Source of the DNA: Ryuthela nishihirai
Lineage: Eukaryota > Arthropoda > Arachnida > Araneae > Heptathelidae
Direction: 5' to 3'
Length of the DNA: 64,000 bases
NCBI GenBank assembly: GCA_038380435.1
Contig: JAWZYU010000027.1
Span: 2,849,156-2,913,155 of the forward strand
This document shows, one piece after another, positions 34,650-45,660 of this stretch; position 1 is the first letter of the stretch; every line of letters starts with the position of its first letter. Position numbers and translations under genes: made by a program. The notes beneath the pieces are model-generated. The model was given only the letters and a program-made list of their open reading frames with translations, made no database searches and had not been told where the DNA came from.

Positions 34650-35760
34650 ATTTTTTCTTTGTCATTAAAACATCTACGGTCAGAAACTTCCATATGCTAT
34701 ATGACTCATAAACATCAACCAGATTTTTCCTCCCCCTTCTTTGGAGTTGTGGTTGAGGTAACCCATGACATTGGAGATATCACACGCTTTAATTTGAGAT
34801 ATAACTAGTTAAGGTCAATCCCCTAAATTTCCATCCACTTTTGGGGGAAGGGGAGAATGGTGGGGGACATAATTAGAAGTAGTCCATGAAGGCCCTCCAT
34901 ATGAGCTTTCATTCATCAAACTAACTCATAACTCTAGGCCCTCGAATTCAGAAGATAGAGTAGAAGAAGGAATATCACATTTCCCCTTTTTAGGGGGGAA
35001 GAAATTAGGGTGGTATATATTAATTGCCTAAAACATTCCTCATGTTGAAAGCTTTCATTTGACATACAGCTTGTTACATTTGCCCCTCACATTCTGAAGA
35101 TAAAGCAGAAAAATCATTTTCGCCTTTCAAAGGGGAATAAAAGGGAGGGAAAATTTTCAATTACCTGTGACACTCCCCATGTCAACACTTTCATTTGATG
35201 CACATAGTCCATTACTTTCCATCTTGGAACTCCGAAGATAAAGTGAAACAATTGTTTTACCATTTCCCCTTTTAAGAGGGGGGGGGGGGGGTTGAAATTC
35301 TGGTGAAATGAAGAAAAAATTCAGGAAAATATATATTTTTTTTATATAGCTTATGACACTCCCAGCATCAGAAGCTTTCATTTGACACATAGTGTGCTAC
35401 TTTCCAACTTTGCATTCCGAAGAATAGTATTTAAATTTTTCCTTTTTTTAGGGGGAAGAAAGCAGGGAGGATCAATATTTTTACAGCCTCTGACACTTCC
35501 CCCATTACACACTCTCATTTCATATATAGCTCATAATTTTCGGCTCTCACATTCTGAAGAATATATAGTAGAACAGCCATTTCCATATTTCTCATTTTTT
35601 AGAGGAAAGAAAATATGAGGGCTCACTTTTTTTTATAGCTATGACACTCCCCAAGTGACAAGCTTTCATTTGACACTTAAATCACTAAATTTCTCCATCA
35701 TGTTTGAAAAATATATGGTGGAACAACTATTTTGACAAACCCACAAATTGACAAAGGACA
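34650..35760 (-). repeat. Satellite arm, inverted
   Basis: The same monomers as 30440-31685 but reverse complemented (TTTCCCCTTTTTAGGGGG; AGCTTTCATTTGACA; TATAGCTTATGACACTCCC). The outer edges of the two arms also match as inverted repeats (left near 30420-30480, right near 35725-35785). Confidence 0.82.
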
Positions 35761-35800
35761 AAAAGTAATAGGAAGATAGGTATTAAAATTTTTTTTTTGT

Positions 35801-36035
35801 CTATCTTCTTATATGAGCCCTAAAAAGTAGAAAGTAAAGCCGATGGAAAAGTATACCGATGGTGTAATCAGTCAGAGTTCGTATCCACTTCAAAGGAGGA
35901 AAGGGCACCGATTTACCTACTTGACAAGATTGTCATGCTATATCTTCCTCTGAGTGAATACGAATTCAGTGGCTGATTGCACCATCGATATGCTTTAGGT
36001 TTATTTTCAACTTTTTAGGGCCATAAAGGAAGATC
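35801..36035. mobile_element. Hairpin MITE, second copy
   Basis: CTATCTTCTTATATGAGCCC and GGGCCATAAAGGAAGAT ends with arms including GATGGTGTAATCAGTCAG and CTGATTGCACCATCGATAT. Same family as 34371-34649. Confidence 0.8.
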
Positions 36036-37010
36036 ACAATATTTTGCCAATTCTCTTTAATTTCACAACACCTATCGAAATTTTCACAATTCGCCTGTAT
36101 TTTACCAAGTGGCTTTGAATTTAGCCAACTGCCTTAGATTTTGCCAAGTTGCCTCAATTTTGCCAACTCGCCGTAATTTTACAGAAAAAAAAAAATCAAA
36201 ATTTTTACGTCTTCCTTGAATTTGCCAAGTCACTTCAAATTTTACCAACTTTCCTTAATTACACAAAAACAAACCCAATTTTCGCAACATCTGTATTTTA
36301 CCAAGTGACTTCGAATTTTGCCAACTTGCTATAATTTTACAGAAAATATCCCAATTTTCATATCTCACCTGAATTTTACCAAGTCACTTCGAATTTTGAC
36401 AACTATCCTTGGAAGAATCTAGGAGAATCCCAGCTTTTTGGCAGAATCCCAGTTTTGCCAACTCTCTCAATGTCACAACTCACCTGTATTTTACCAAGTG
36501 GGTTCCAATTTTGCCAACTCTCCTTAATTTTACAAAAACAATCACAATTTTTACATTTCACCTGAATTGCCATGTGACTTCAAATTTTTTGAACTCCCCA
36601 AACAACGAGACAAGTTTCCTCGATTTTGCCAACTCTTCTTAATTTCACAAAACCCATCCAAATTTTCACAACTCACTTGTATTTTTCACAAGTGGCCTAG
36701 ATTTTTTGCCAAGTTACCTTGATTTCACCAACTCGCCATAATTTTACAGAAAAAAATTCCAATTTTTACATCTCACCTGAATTTTGTAAAGTCACTTTGA
36801 ATTTTGACAACTTTCAAAGGTTTGCCAACTCTCCTAGATTTTGCCAACTCGCCATAATTTTACAGACAATATCCAAATTTTTACACCTAATTGGAATTTT
36901 GCCAACTCCCCAAGATTTTGCCAAGTTGTCCTGATTCTACCAACTCACCTGGATTTTACAAAGTCGCTTCGAATTTTGCCAACTGCGATTTACTTTGGGG
37001 GGGAGCCTCC
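36036..37010. repeat. Degenerate short repeats, ATTTTGCCAACT type
   Basis: Dozens of variants of TTTTGCCAACTC, ATTTTACCAAGT and TAATTTTACAGA. Open frames rich in Asn, Phe and Leu here are repeat translation, not a gene. Confidence 0.85.
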
Positions 37011-37404
37011 CCCTATTGATTGACTACATTACAGGTATATTGGGAATTCCTTGTTCAGACTTTCCCACAACAGAAGTTTGTTTAAAAGCCTCCCACTATC
37101 CCCCTCATAGCTATGCCCCTGTGTGTAAAATACAAATTTGAAAAAATTAGTGGTAGTTTTTAAGAAATATTGCACTGACAGCAATAATCTATCCAGTTTT
37201 CTGAGAGGTGTGGAAAATGCAACTTTTTTAGATTTAAGAATTAAAAGACAAATACTTTAATGTTCTATAATTACTAATGAAATATTATTTGTATTTTTCC
37301 CCATCATTCGCTAGCTAAAATTAAAACTCTTAAGGAATTAAATAATAGGTAAAGGAAAAACTGCTTTTTCTTTGAAAATGAGATTCTCATATGCGCCAGA
37401 GGCA

Positions 37405-39117
37405 ATATGTGTCCTTCTAGTCAGGTATTCCATATGATCTAAAAATCAACCACAAATTATGATGATCAACAGAGTCAAAAGCCTTTTTGAAATCAACAAA
37501 ACTAGTAACCAAAGATTTCTGAAATTCTAAACATTTCTCAAGAATCTGCCAAAGTGAAAATATTTGATCATTACATCCCCTATCACTTATGAATCGACAC
37601 TGTTCATAACGCAGTTGTCCATCAACCAAATTCTTAATTCTATTAAGTATAATAATGCAAAGAACTTTACCTGGAACAGAAAGTAAACTAATTCTCCTAT
37701 AATTATCACAAGAATTGCGATCACCTTTTTTAAAAAATTGGGATAATAATAGCTCCAGTAAAATCCTTAGGAACACCACCATTATCATAAAAAATATTCA
37801 AAATTTCAGTCAGCATGTGACACCACAAATGCTCCCAGCTCTAAGCATTTCAATGGTCATTTCATCCACCCTTGGGGATTTATGAAGTTTTAATTTAGAG
37901 ATAGCCAAAGTTACTTCGGAATGAGTTATAGAGCCATCATTAAAGCCAGTAAAGCATCTATCCTCATTACAAACAATGGGAGTAGAAATAATCACATTGT
38001 ATAAAACTTCTTTGAAATTCTCAACCCACCTGGCCATCACAGAATTCTCACCTTCAACCAACTTATCATGTTTATCCCTCAATCCCTGTACACCTATCTG
38101 TTTCTTTCAACATAAAACATTAACACTCTGGTACAAGTCCCTGCTGTTGTGCATCTAAATGCTTCCTCTGCTTTGTCAGCCAAGCTATCAAGGCAAATAT
38201 TTTTATTAGCTGTTAACTGATCCTTTTCACATTTATTAAACTCTTGTTAGGGCTAATAGGAGTTTGATTCATTTATAAATCAAAACCCCTATTAACCCTA
38301 ACTATTTCATTAATAGGGTGTTGATTCATATTAAGCCTGCACTTCCTTCTTTCAGAAATAAGCTCCATTGCCTTATCACTCAAATAATTTTGTTTCCTTT
38401 TACTAAAAAGAGTATTATTGACTTCAAGAAAAGTCTGTTTAAACTGATCCCATTCTTTCTCAACTTCAGCAGTAGGCAAACCACAAGTGTCATAATGACT
38501 AAGCAGCCGATCATGGTATGCTTTGGCTATATCTGGATCTTTCAGACATTCAGTGTTAAAGGTAATTTTCTTAACCTTAGCACAACATTTCTTAAACTTC
38601 AGCTGCAAGACACTTTTGTCCAGATAATGGTCAGACCCAATTTTGGCTCCCTGTATGATATGGTATTCCTAACTGAACTAGCCCATTTGCTGTTAATTAA
38701 AATAATAATCTATCATATTCCTGTGCAACCTATCTGGTGAAACCACTGAATATTTATAAATATCCCGATGTTTGTAGTATGTGTTAGTTATTTGAAAACC
38801 ATTAAGTTTACTTACCTGTAGAAGATCCTCTCCATTGTCATTGCAACTACTAATGGCAAATGGACCTAAAACTCCTGCCAAAGGTTAGAGTCAGTGCCAA
38901 CTTTAGCATTGAAGTCACTTAGCACAAGAGAAAAATTTCCTTTCTTCACAGAATTCAAAATATCCTGAATCTGTCTGTAAAACGTATCCTTCTCATTCTG
39001 ATCAGAGTTCTCTGTGGGGGGGATGACATTTAAGTCTCTAATTTTTGCTTTAAACTTTGCTGTTAGAAATCTTTCATTAATGCAGTCATATCCTAGAAGA
39101 CAACGACAAGAGTGTTG
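37405..39117 (-). mobile_element. LINE copy 7, endonuclease and RT part, both ends truncated
   Basis: Older copy on the minus strand. RT pieces at 37417-37788 (FKKGDRNSCDNYRRISLLSV, DFKKAFDSVDHHNLW) and 37810-38082. Linker at 38273-38608. Endonuclease pieces at 38693-39132 ([18 protein letters not shown]). Amino-acid divergence from the 13.2 kb copy is clearly higher than between the other long copies. Confidence 0.85.
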
Positions 39118-39119
39118 AA

Positions 39120-39660
39120 GACATGGACACAAAAAGAATGTGATGACAAGAAGTTGGTGATAAAGGTTGGCATGTGACTTCTGAAGCTATGGAAGGTCAT
39201 GAAGAATGACATATCTCCAAGCCAATGTTGAAGAAAATTGATACCAGTTGCTATCTATGCAAAAATGAATTTCTGATAGCTGATTCGAGGCATATCAGAT
39301 GGTTAAGAGTTGACTGTTGCTTGTGAAAGCCATACTGGGTGTTGGAAAGAAGGTTGTGATGTTTTTAATACAAGATGAAACTGATATTTACCATTGTTTC
39401 CAACACCTTGCACACACAGCTCATCAATGCTAATGGACGACAAACGGAATCTTGGGAAAGGCTCTCACCAGGAGTCTGGAAACTGATCATCAAGAAAAAT
39501 GTGATTGAAAAGATGGAACAGCCGATCCTTACTTGATGGTGAGAGACGTTGGAGTATAGAATAATGGACATTGTCTGTCCTGAGAACTGATGTACGGGGA
39601 GTGCAGAGCAAGGCGAAGCTCCTGCACTGTGAATTCAGGGCAGCATTCAAACATAGGCAA
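39120..39660 (-). pseudogene. jockey/CR1-like RT fragment
   Basis: A different LINE family from the main one. Minus-strand frames read VHYSILQRLSPSSKDRLFHL and IFLDDQFPDSW, then RPLALMSCVCKVLETMVN, then in another frame QYGFHKQQSTLNHLICLESA and LVSIFF. These are the RT domain 1-3 motifs of jockey-type LINEs in order. No active-site YxDD remains. It abuts the truncated end of LINE copy 7. Confidence 0.78.
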
Positions 39661-39667
39661 ATTAGGC

Positions 39668-39948
39668 ATGTGATTTAAACATAGACGATAATCACAGCGT
39701 TACATGTTGCTCATTTGGCGTTGATAAATCAACAAATATTTAGCAGAAAATTTTTTCTCTGTGATAAAGTCTCAAAATTAGCGGAAAAAAGACGAGCTGG
39801 CATTAGTTCAACCGGAAGAATACTCTGGCATGTTTCTGGAGAGCTTCGGGTTCAAATCCCATATGTCAGCAAAAAGTTTTCCGCTAAATATTTATTGATT
39901 TATCAAAGCAAAATGAGCAACAGGTACGCTGTGATTTTAAATCATTAA
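39668..39948. mobile_element. Inverted-repeat element with tRNA-like core
   Basis: About 280 bases. Outer arms of about 70 bases are inverted (AATCACAGCGT...TTGCTCATTT...GATAAATCAACAAATATTTAGC and its counterpart). Between them, 39796-39870 is tRNA-like: GCTGGCA and TGTCAGC can pair as an acceptor stem, TAGTTCAACCGG resembles an A box, and GGGTTCAAATCCC is a B box/T arm. Related copies lie at 41405-41548 and 42387-42535. Confidence 0.8.
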
Positions 39949-40297
39949 TAACACTAAATAGCGTGATGAGACTTATTTCCATCTCACTCTGTGCAATATT
40001 AAGGTAATAATTGCCACCGGAGATCATAGATGGCACTAATAGTTGGCCCGAAAAAGGCCCTATATAGGTAGAGGTTGGCCATCTCAAAATTGGATGCCAT
40101 GTTTTGTCGTCACTCGGATTGTCATCACTCGGATTAGTTTGCATACCTGAATGGTATTACACGAATTCTTATGGATTCATGAAAAGGTAGGATAATATTT
40201 GATAGAGATTTCCGTATTGATTGATGATTGAAAGCATTTTAGAAAACGGCTAAAAAAAAGGAAAAGTAAATTTTACGGCTTTTATGGCTTTTTTTTC

Positions 40298-42045
40298 TTT
40301 AAAAAAAGATATAATTTCGTTTTGTTGTCTTGTCCGTCTGTAGAGATCGAACTTTTTTGTTTATACAGAAAACTAAAAAATTCTTTTTGTGTTAGATAGG
40401 AATTAATGATATATTACGATTTGTATTTTTCAAGTCTCCCAAAAGTTATAACTGCGCCCTCTAACGGTGGAAAAATTTGAAAATTCCAAAATATCAAAGG
40501 CATATATTTCAAAGGATGTAGTTATGTTAGAAGTTTAAAATTTTGGTGTTGAAATGTGAAGGTTACGAAGTTCCATTGGCAACAATCACTTGATACTTTA
40601 AACCCAGGGGGAGGTGAATGTAACTTTTTTTTTGTTTTAACATAAAAGAGTAGTTTTTAGAGGAAAATTAAAAATTCTTTTTGGATTGGTCAGGTATTGA
40701 TGAAATATTACAATTTGCATTTTGTGAATTTCCCAAAAGCTAAAACTGCGCCCTCTAATGGTGGAAAAAATCGAAAAAATACCAAAAATTTAAAACGAGT
40801 ATTGCAAATGATGTAGTTATGCTAGAAATTTGAAATTTTGGTCGTGAAATGTGACAGTCTCGAAAATTCCATTGACAACAATGAGTTTACCCTAAGCCCA
40901 AGGTAGGGAAGAAACGGAATGGTTTTATTTTAAGATATAATTGGAAATCTCTTTTTTAGTTCGTTACTAATGAAATGCAATTCACAATTTCAAAGGTAGT
41001 TTTAATTTAAGTCGTTTAGAGATCACTAAATAGCGGAACTGCAAAACTTTTAACGAATGTTTCAAGTGGTCTCTTTATGGTAGAAATTTCGGCAAAATAA
41101 ACAAATAATATTTTATTAGTACCTGTAATATGCAAAAAAAGTTTTTCATTTATCTCTTAAAGCAGAAAAGTTGCATTTTACCAATGGGACAAATCATTAC
41201 TATTAGGGTAAACCACTTGATCAATACACTCTATGACCAAAAACTTAAGTTTCTAGCAAAAATAGATCGTTTGCAATATTTATTTAAAGATTTGGTATTT
41301 TCCAGCTTCTTCCACTGCTAGAGGTCGCCTTTCGAGTTTTTATTTACTGTCTTTAGCACTCTCTAACACTAGAATTTCAGCTGATGGGGATTCGAAAAAT
41401 GTAAATATTAATATTTTTGTGGGGAAAAAATTCGCCGACATATGGGATTCGAACCCGCAGCTCTCCAGAAATATGCCAGAACATTCTAACCCGTTGAACT
41501 AAAGTCAGCTTTTTTCACAAATAGCATTTATTGATTTATAGACGTTTAAACGTCTACAGGTAATGCTGAAATTATTAAATATTGTTTAAATCATTAATAT
41601 TTTGTTAATGTCTGTAAAACAACAACAAATAAAACAAAACATTGTTTCATTTATCTCCAAAAAAGTTTCATTTTCACACCCCCCTTTTGGCTAAGAGGCA
41701 AAACCTTGTTGATGTTGTAAACCTTCTGACCATAACACTTGACTACCAAAATTTCAGATTTCCAGTGTAAACAGTTTGCTTGTAATATTCGTTTGAAATT
41801 TTAGCATTTCCCATCTTTTCCCACTGCTAGAGGGCGCTATTAAAGCTATTGAAAATTTTCAAAATTGCTAATCACAATATTTGTTTGACATCTATCCAAT
41901 CCAAAAAGAATTTTTCATTTAGCTCTAAAAGTCAAAAAATTGATTCTTTATAGACAGACAACAGTTAACAGAGAGACAGACAGACAGACGACAAATATTG
42001 GCATAGGCAGACGACAAAGTGAAAACATTAGCTCATTTTTCAAAC
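40298..42045. repeat. Inverted arrangement of about 295-base repeats (foldback-like)
   Basis: Left half forward: GCGCCCTCTAACGGTGG at 40455 and GCGCCCTCTAATGGTGG at 40749. Right half reversed: CCACTGCTAGAGGTCGCC near 41313 and CCCACTGCTAGAGGGCGC near 41820. The outer ends also match (TTTTGTTGTCTTGTCCGTCTGTAG near 40319, and AGACAGACAGACGACAAA reversed near 41980). Confidence 0.8.
41405..41548 (-). mobile_element. tRNA-like inverted-repeat element, copy inside the foldback region
   Basis: Minus-orientation core: GGGATTCGAACCC is the T-arm complement and GTTGAACTAAAGTCAGC the A-box side. ATTTATTGATTTATAGAC is one outer arm. Confidence 0.7.
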
Positions 42046-42386
42046 GAACCTTAAAAGAAATTATTTGTTGGTTTTCAGTTAGCTCGTTTCACTTTGCAAC
42101 CGTTTGCTGTCTTCTGATAGTTTCTCAGGGAAAAATATTCATTAAATTATTTGAGTGAAATTTTTACACCCAAATGCAGCGCAGTGAGGCATCCATAAAA
42201 TATAACAGCTTTCATAGACAAAAATAGTGGTAGAAATATATAAAACTAAAACAACTGAGAAGTTTTAACTTGGTACATACACTAAACTCATAGGCTCATG
42301 TTACCACAAAACATGGCGTCCATAAACCACGTGACTCAATCAACCAATGGCAGTGAATCACCGATGGACCTCTATAGCCCGAAAAA

Positions 42387-42535
42387 TCTCCGTGATAGAG
42401 TTAAGTCAAAAAATTAGCGGAAAAACAACGAGCTGGAATTAATTCAACTGGAAGAATACTCTGGCATGTTTCTGGAGAGATGCAGGTTCAAATCCCATAT
42501 GTCGGCGAAAATTTTTTCCGCTAAATATTTATTAG
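42387..42535 (+). mobile_element. tRNA-like inverted-repeat element, truncated copy
   Basis: Same core as 39796-39870 (GAGCTGGAATTAATTCAACTGG, GGTTCAAATCCCATATGTCGGC) with inner arms AATTAGCGGAAAAA and TTTTTTCCGCTAAATATTTATT. The outer arms are lost. Confidence 0.75.
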
Positions 42536-42959
42536 GCATGTGCCTAGGGCCTGTAGTCTTGAGGGCCCAGAATGGGCTCAGACAGCTTCGAAGACTTATA
42601 GCAGATTTTATTATTTCGCGACAAATAAAATTGGAACTGTAATACTTAACCCCTTCCAGTATCCAGTCTGAAAAACATATTTCCATCCAGAGAGAGGCCA
42701 AGCTATTTTCTCTCTATGCTCAGCCAAAAAAACTTTATCTTTAGAAAATTTTTGCCAAATAACTAATAAAAGGAATTATGGCATGTTGTACGCCAAATTA
42801 ATCAGCATTTAATTCTGGATTTTCTGAAAATCAAGTATTTAACAAAAAAGATGATATGTTTTATTTTAATAGGTCTTTTTTTAGTGATGTAGTAAAAAAA
42901 ATGTATCTGACAACACAAAAATTTATTTAAAAAACACTAATAGACAGAAATGATTGCAA

Positions 42960-43185
42960 TACACATAAATAAATAAAAAAATAAATACCCCCTCAAGCAG
43001 CTGCTTGCCACAGAGGTCTGACAGGAGCCTGTCAGTTTATATGCCACAGTAGGAGATCTGAGAGGATGGCAGGACCTCAGCAGAAAAACGACACACACAT
43101 CCATGCCTAATTCCGGGGCTCGAACCCAGGTCCCTTAGATCAGTAGCCAAGCGTGCTAACCACTCGGCCACGGGACGGCACACAT
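42960..43185 (-). mobile_element. Second SINE family (tRNA-Ser/Leu-like head)
   Basis: Head complement GGGGCTCGAACCCAGGTCCC and AACCACTCGGCCACGG near 43117-43178; the A box read on the minus strand is TGGCCGAGTGGTTAG. The body is GTCAGTTTATATGCCACAGTAGG, and the tail (AAATAAATACCCCC) carries an A/T-rich run. Confidence 0.85.
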
Positions 43186-44114
43186 AAATAGAATGACTAT
43201 ATATTTCTGCAAATATAAAGTAATTCTGTTTTTATTATATATTTAACATATAGTATATTTATTCAATATATAGTTTTAAGTAAATATTTCTCTCGTTTTG
43301 TAATTTTTATCTTGGTACCATACTTTGAGAAAATACCAGGCTTTTAGCCAATTGTGCTGAGTCACATAAACAAGTCAATTTTGGAATTTTTTTAAAAAAA
43401 AATAACCAATCAATGGAAATAGGTCATGTTATATACCAAATTAAACATAAATTACGAACTTTATGAAAATAAATAACATAAAGAAATTTGCAAGTATATT
43501 GATTTTAACAAGCCTTTTTCAACGTGATATGGTGAAAAAAAAAGATCGCACTATACAATTAAGACTTCATTTTGGAAAACCTGATGAATAAAAATAGTTT
43601 AATTATATATTTATTGGAAATTTCCTCCCAAATAATATAATATTCAACCTGAAATATAATTTTTATTTCTTTTAATGATTCTTTTCAGTATCATATATTT
43701 TAAATATGGCCAGTATTATACAATGTGACTTGGACTTCTAATATTCATGGGATTTTCTGAACTGGTTATGAAATAAAAAAAAAACTTTCTTGGCTGCTTT
43801 TTTTGCTACACATTATGAATTTTCTCATTGGGTGTTGAAGTTTGGCCATCTTGGCTAAGTGCAGAAAGGTTTGTGCATAAAAAAACAGTGTTATATCATC
43901 TGTGTGGCACAGCCAATGTACTGGGAGGGGGGGGGGTGAAACTCTCTTAAAATCATTCAGTATAAACATAAAAACTCGTTATTTTAAAAAATATATATTT
44001 TTCTAGAGAGGGGGGGGGGGTGAAACCATCTACATGAGTTTAGCAGAGAGGACACCTTCCCAAAATTGCCCTCCAATATGATGACTGATTTCTGTGGCAA
44101 GTAAATACTAACTT

Positions 44115-44290
44115 TACAATTGATCTAAGGGACCTGGGTTCGAGCCCCGGATTAGGCATGGATGTATGTGTCGTTTTTCTACTGAGGTCCTGCCATCCTC
44201 TCAGATCTCCTACTATGGCATATAAACTGACAGGCTCCTGTCAGACCTCTGTGGCAAGCAGCTGCTTGAGGGGGTATTTATTTTTTTTTA
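44115..44290 (+). mobile_element. Second SINE family, head partly missing
   Basis: GATCTAAGGGACCTGGGTTCGAGCCCCGG (B box), body TCCTGCCATCCTCTCAGATC, tail GCAAGCAGCTGCTTGAGGGGGTATTTATT. Confidence 0.85.
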
Positions 44291-45484
44291 AAGGGTACCC
44301 AATATGCTGGACCAAAACTGTAAACCACTTATAAAACACGCAACAGCGATTGCATGTGTCAGCCATCTGCATCTTGTTTGTCTCAGTGAAGCATAACTAA
44401 TTAAATGCAGCTGCAACCAGAATTTCTAAGAAGGATGTGTTTACTTCCATTTACAATTTTTAAGAGTGGGAAAGATGCATAGAATGCTGTTAAAAACGAT
44501 AAAAATAGTCTAGGAATACTGAAATAGATTTATGACAGAAAAAGAGTGTGAAACGGAAAAAAAATGGTGGTACATATTTTGCAATTATTTCCAAAATCTG
44601 TTGTTTTTAAAAAAAGCAGTTTTTTTTGTTAATTTTTAGATTTTTGAAATTAAATGAAAAATTTGTTGATAATAGTTCAAATCAAACTTGTGAGCTTAAA
44701 TCAGAAGGTTGCTTCAGCAAATAGGAACATTAACAAGCAAATCGGCAATACCGTTTAGTGGTTCTAAGAAATGGCAATCAGATGGCTTTATCAAATTATT
44801 TATATTGTAGTTTAATAAAATATGCATTAAATTAAGAAACAAAATATATCTTTTGAAGTCTGAATTATATATTTTTTTATAAGATATATATATAAATTAC
44901 AAAGGTAATTTTTATTTTTTTAAAATCGATTTTTTTTTGTTGTGTTAAATACAGATGCATCTACATCCTTGGCCTCTCAATTCAGATTCTCCAAATGTAT
45001 ACAGATGACGTGGACACTGGAAGGGTTAAAAATGCACAGATGGGAACCAAATCGATACCAGTCCCATTATCTGTATTCTCTGAATGTTTGTACTAAGCAG
45101 CTAAACTGAGAACAAATAAAAAATTCAGTTGACACATCATGCTACCCATAAGGAAAGATGTTACTGGTAATTATTAATACACTTTACAAGGATCCTTCAT
45201 ATCCATTGAAAAAGTGACAATAGCGTGTCTCATCTACATCACTTATCAATCCCAATACTTGAGTGACTTACAATCCTGTTGTTATTGAGGAGTAATATGA
45301 CATTCTCAAAATCACTTGGTAATCAAATATTCTCGATCGTTTTGTCAACTTTAATCTTTTGCCTATTGTCAAGTTTTGTACAGATTTAAAAACGAGTTTA
45401 AAATTGTTGAATTCTTTCACTTTGCTGAGCTAAAGTCTATCAAGTGAGTATCAACTAAAAATATTTTGTATTTACTAAAAATAT

Positions 45485-45660
45485 CACATAAATTATCCTG
45501 CGGGTGAGTGGTGATCATGCTTAGCTACTGATCAAAGACCCCTGAGGTCATCGATTCGCTAAAACTATTTCCTTACAGACCTTCTACTGTAGTGTGTAAA
45601 TTGACAGTCTCCTGTCAGACCTCTGTGGCAAGCAGCTGCTTGATAAGGTATTTAATTTTT
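45485..45660 (+). mobile_element. Second SINE family, diverged copy
   Basis: GAGTGGTGATCATGCTTAGC (A-box region), an eroded B box, then GTCTCCTGTCAGACCTCTGTGGC and GCAGCTGCTTGATAAGGTATTTAA. Confidence 0.75.

Larger units (their letters stand above)
30041..37121. mobile_element. Large composite, hAT-like ends, inverted satellite arms (tentative)
   Basis: Left CAGAGGCATAG (30041) and right CTATGCCCCTG (37111-37121) are inverted and hAT-like. Inside are short repeats, a forward satellite arm (30440-31685 and 34280-34370), a central MITE, an inverted arm (34650-35760), another MITE and more short repeats. Sequence resembling the 290-base array resumes at 37130-37300. An 8-base duplication was not convincing (TATGTGGA versus TGTGTAAA). 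Confidence 0.45.
42650..45025 (-). mobile_element. TTAA element, long copy, reverse orientation
   Basis: TTAA at 42646-42649 and 45026-45029. Ends CCCCTTCCAGTATCC and GGACACTGGAAGGG. The subterminal sequence is swapped relative to the 31686 copy, so it lies the other way round. Two SINE-2 copies are nested inside. Confidence 0.85.

Noticed and set aside
36149..37023. Chain of Asn/Phe-rich open frames
   Set aside because: They follow the TTTTGCCAACT repeats in all frames; repeat translation, not a gene.
43115..43178. Apparent tRNA gene (Ser/Leu-like)
   Set aside because: Same sequence with the same 3' body recurs at 44115 and 45485; it is a SINE head, and the stems are imperfect.
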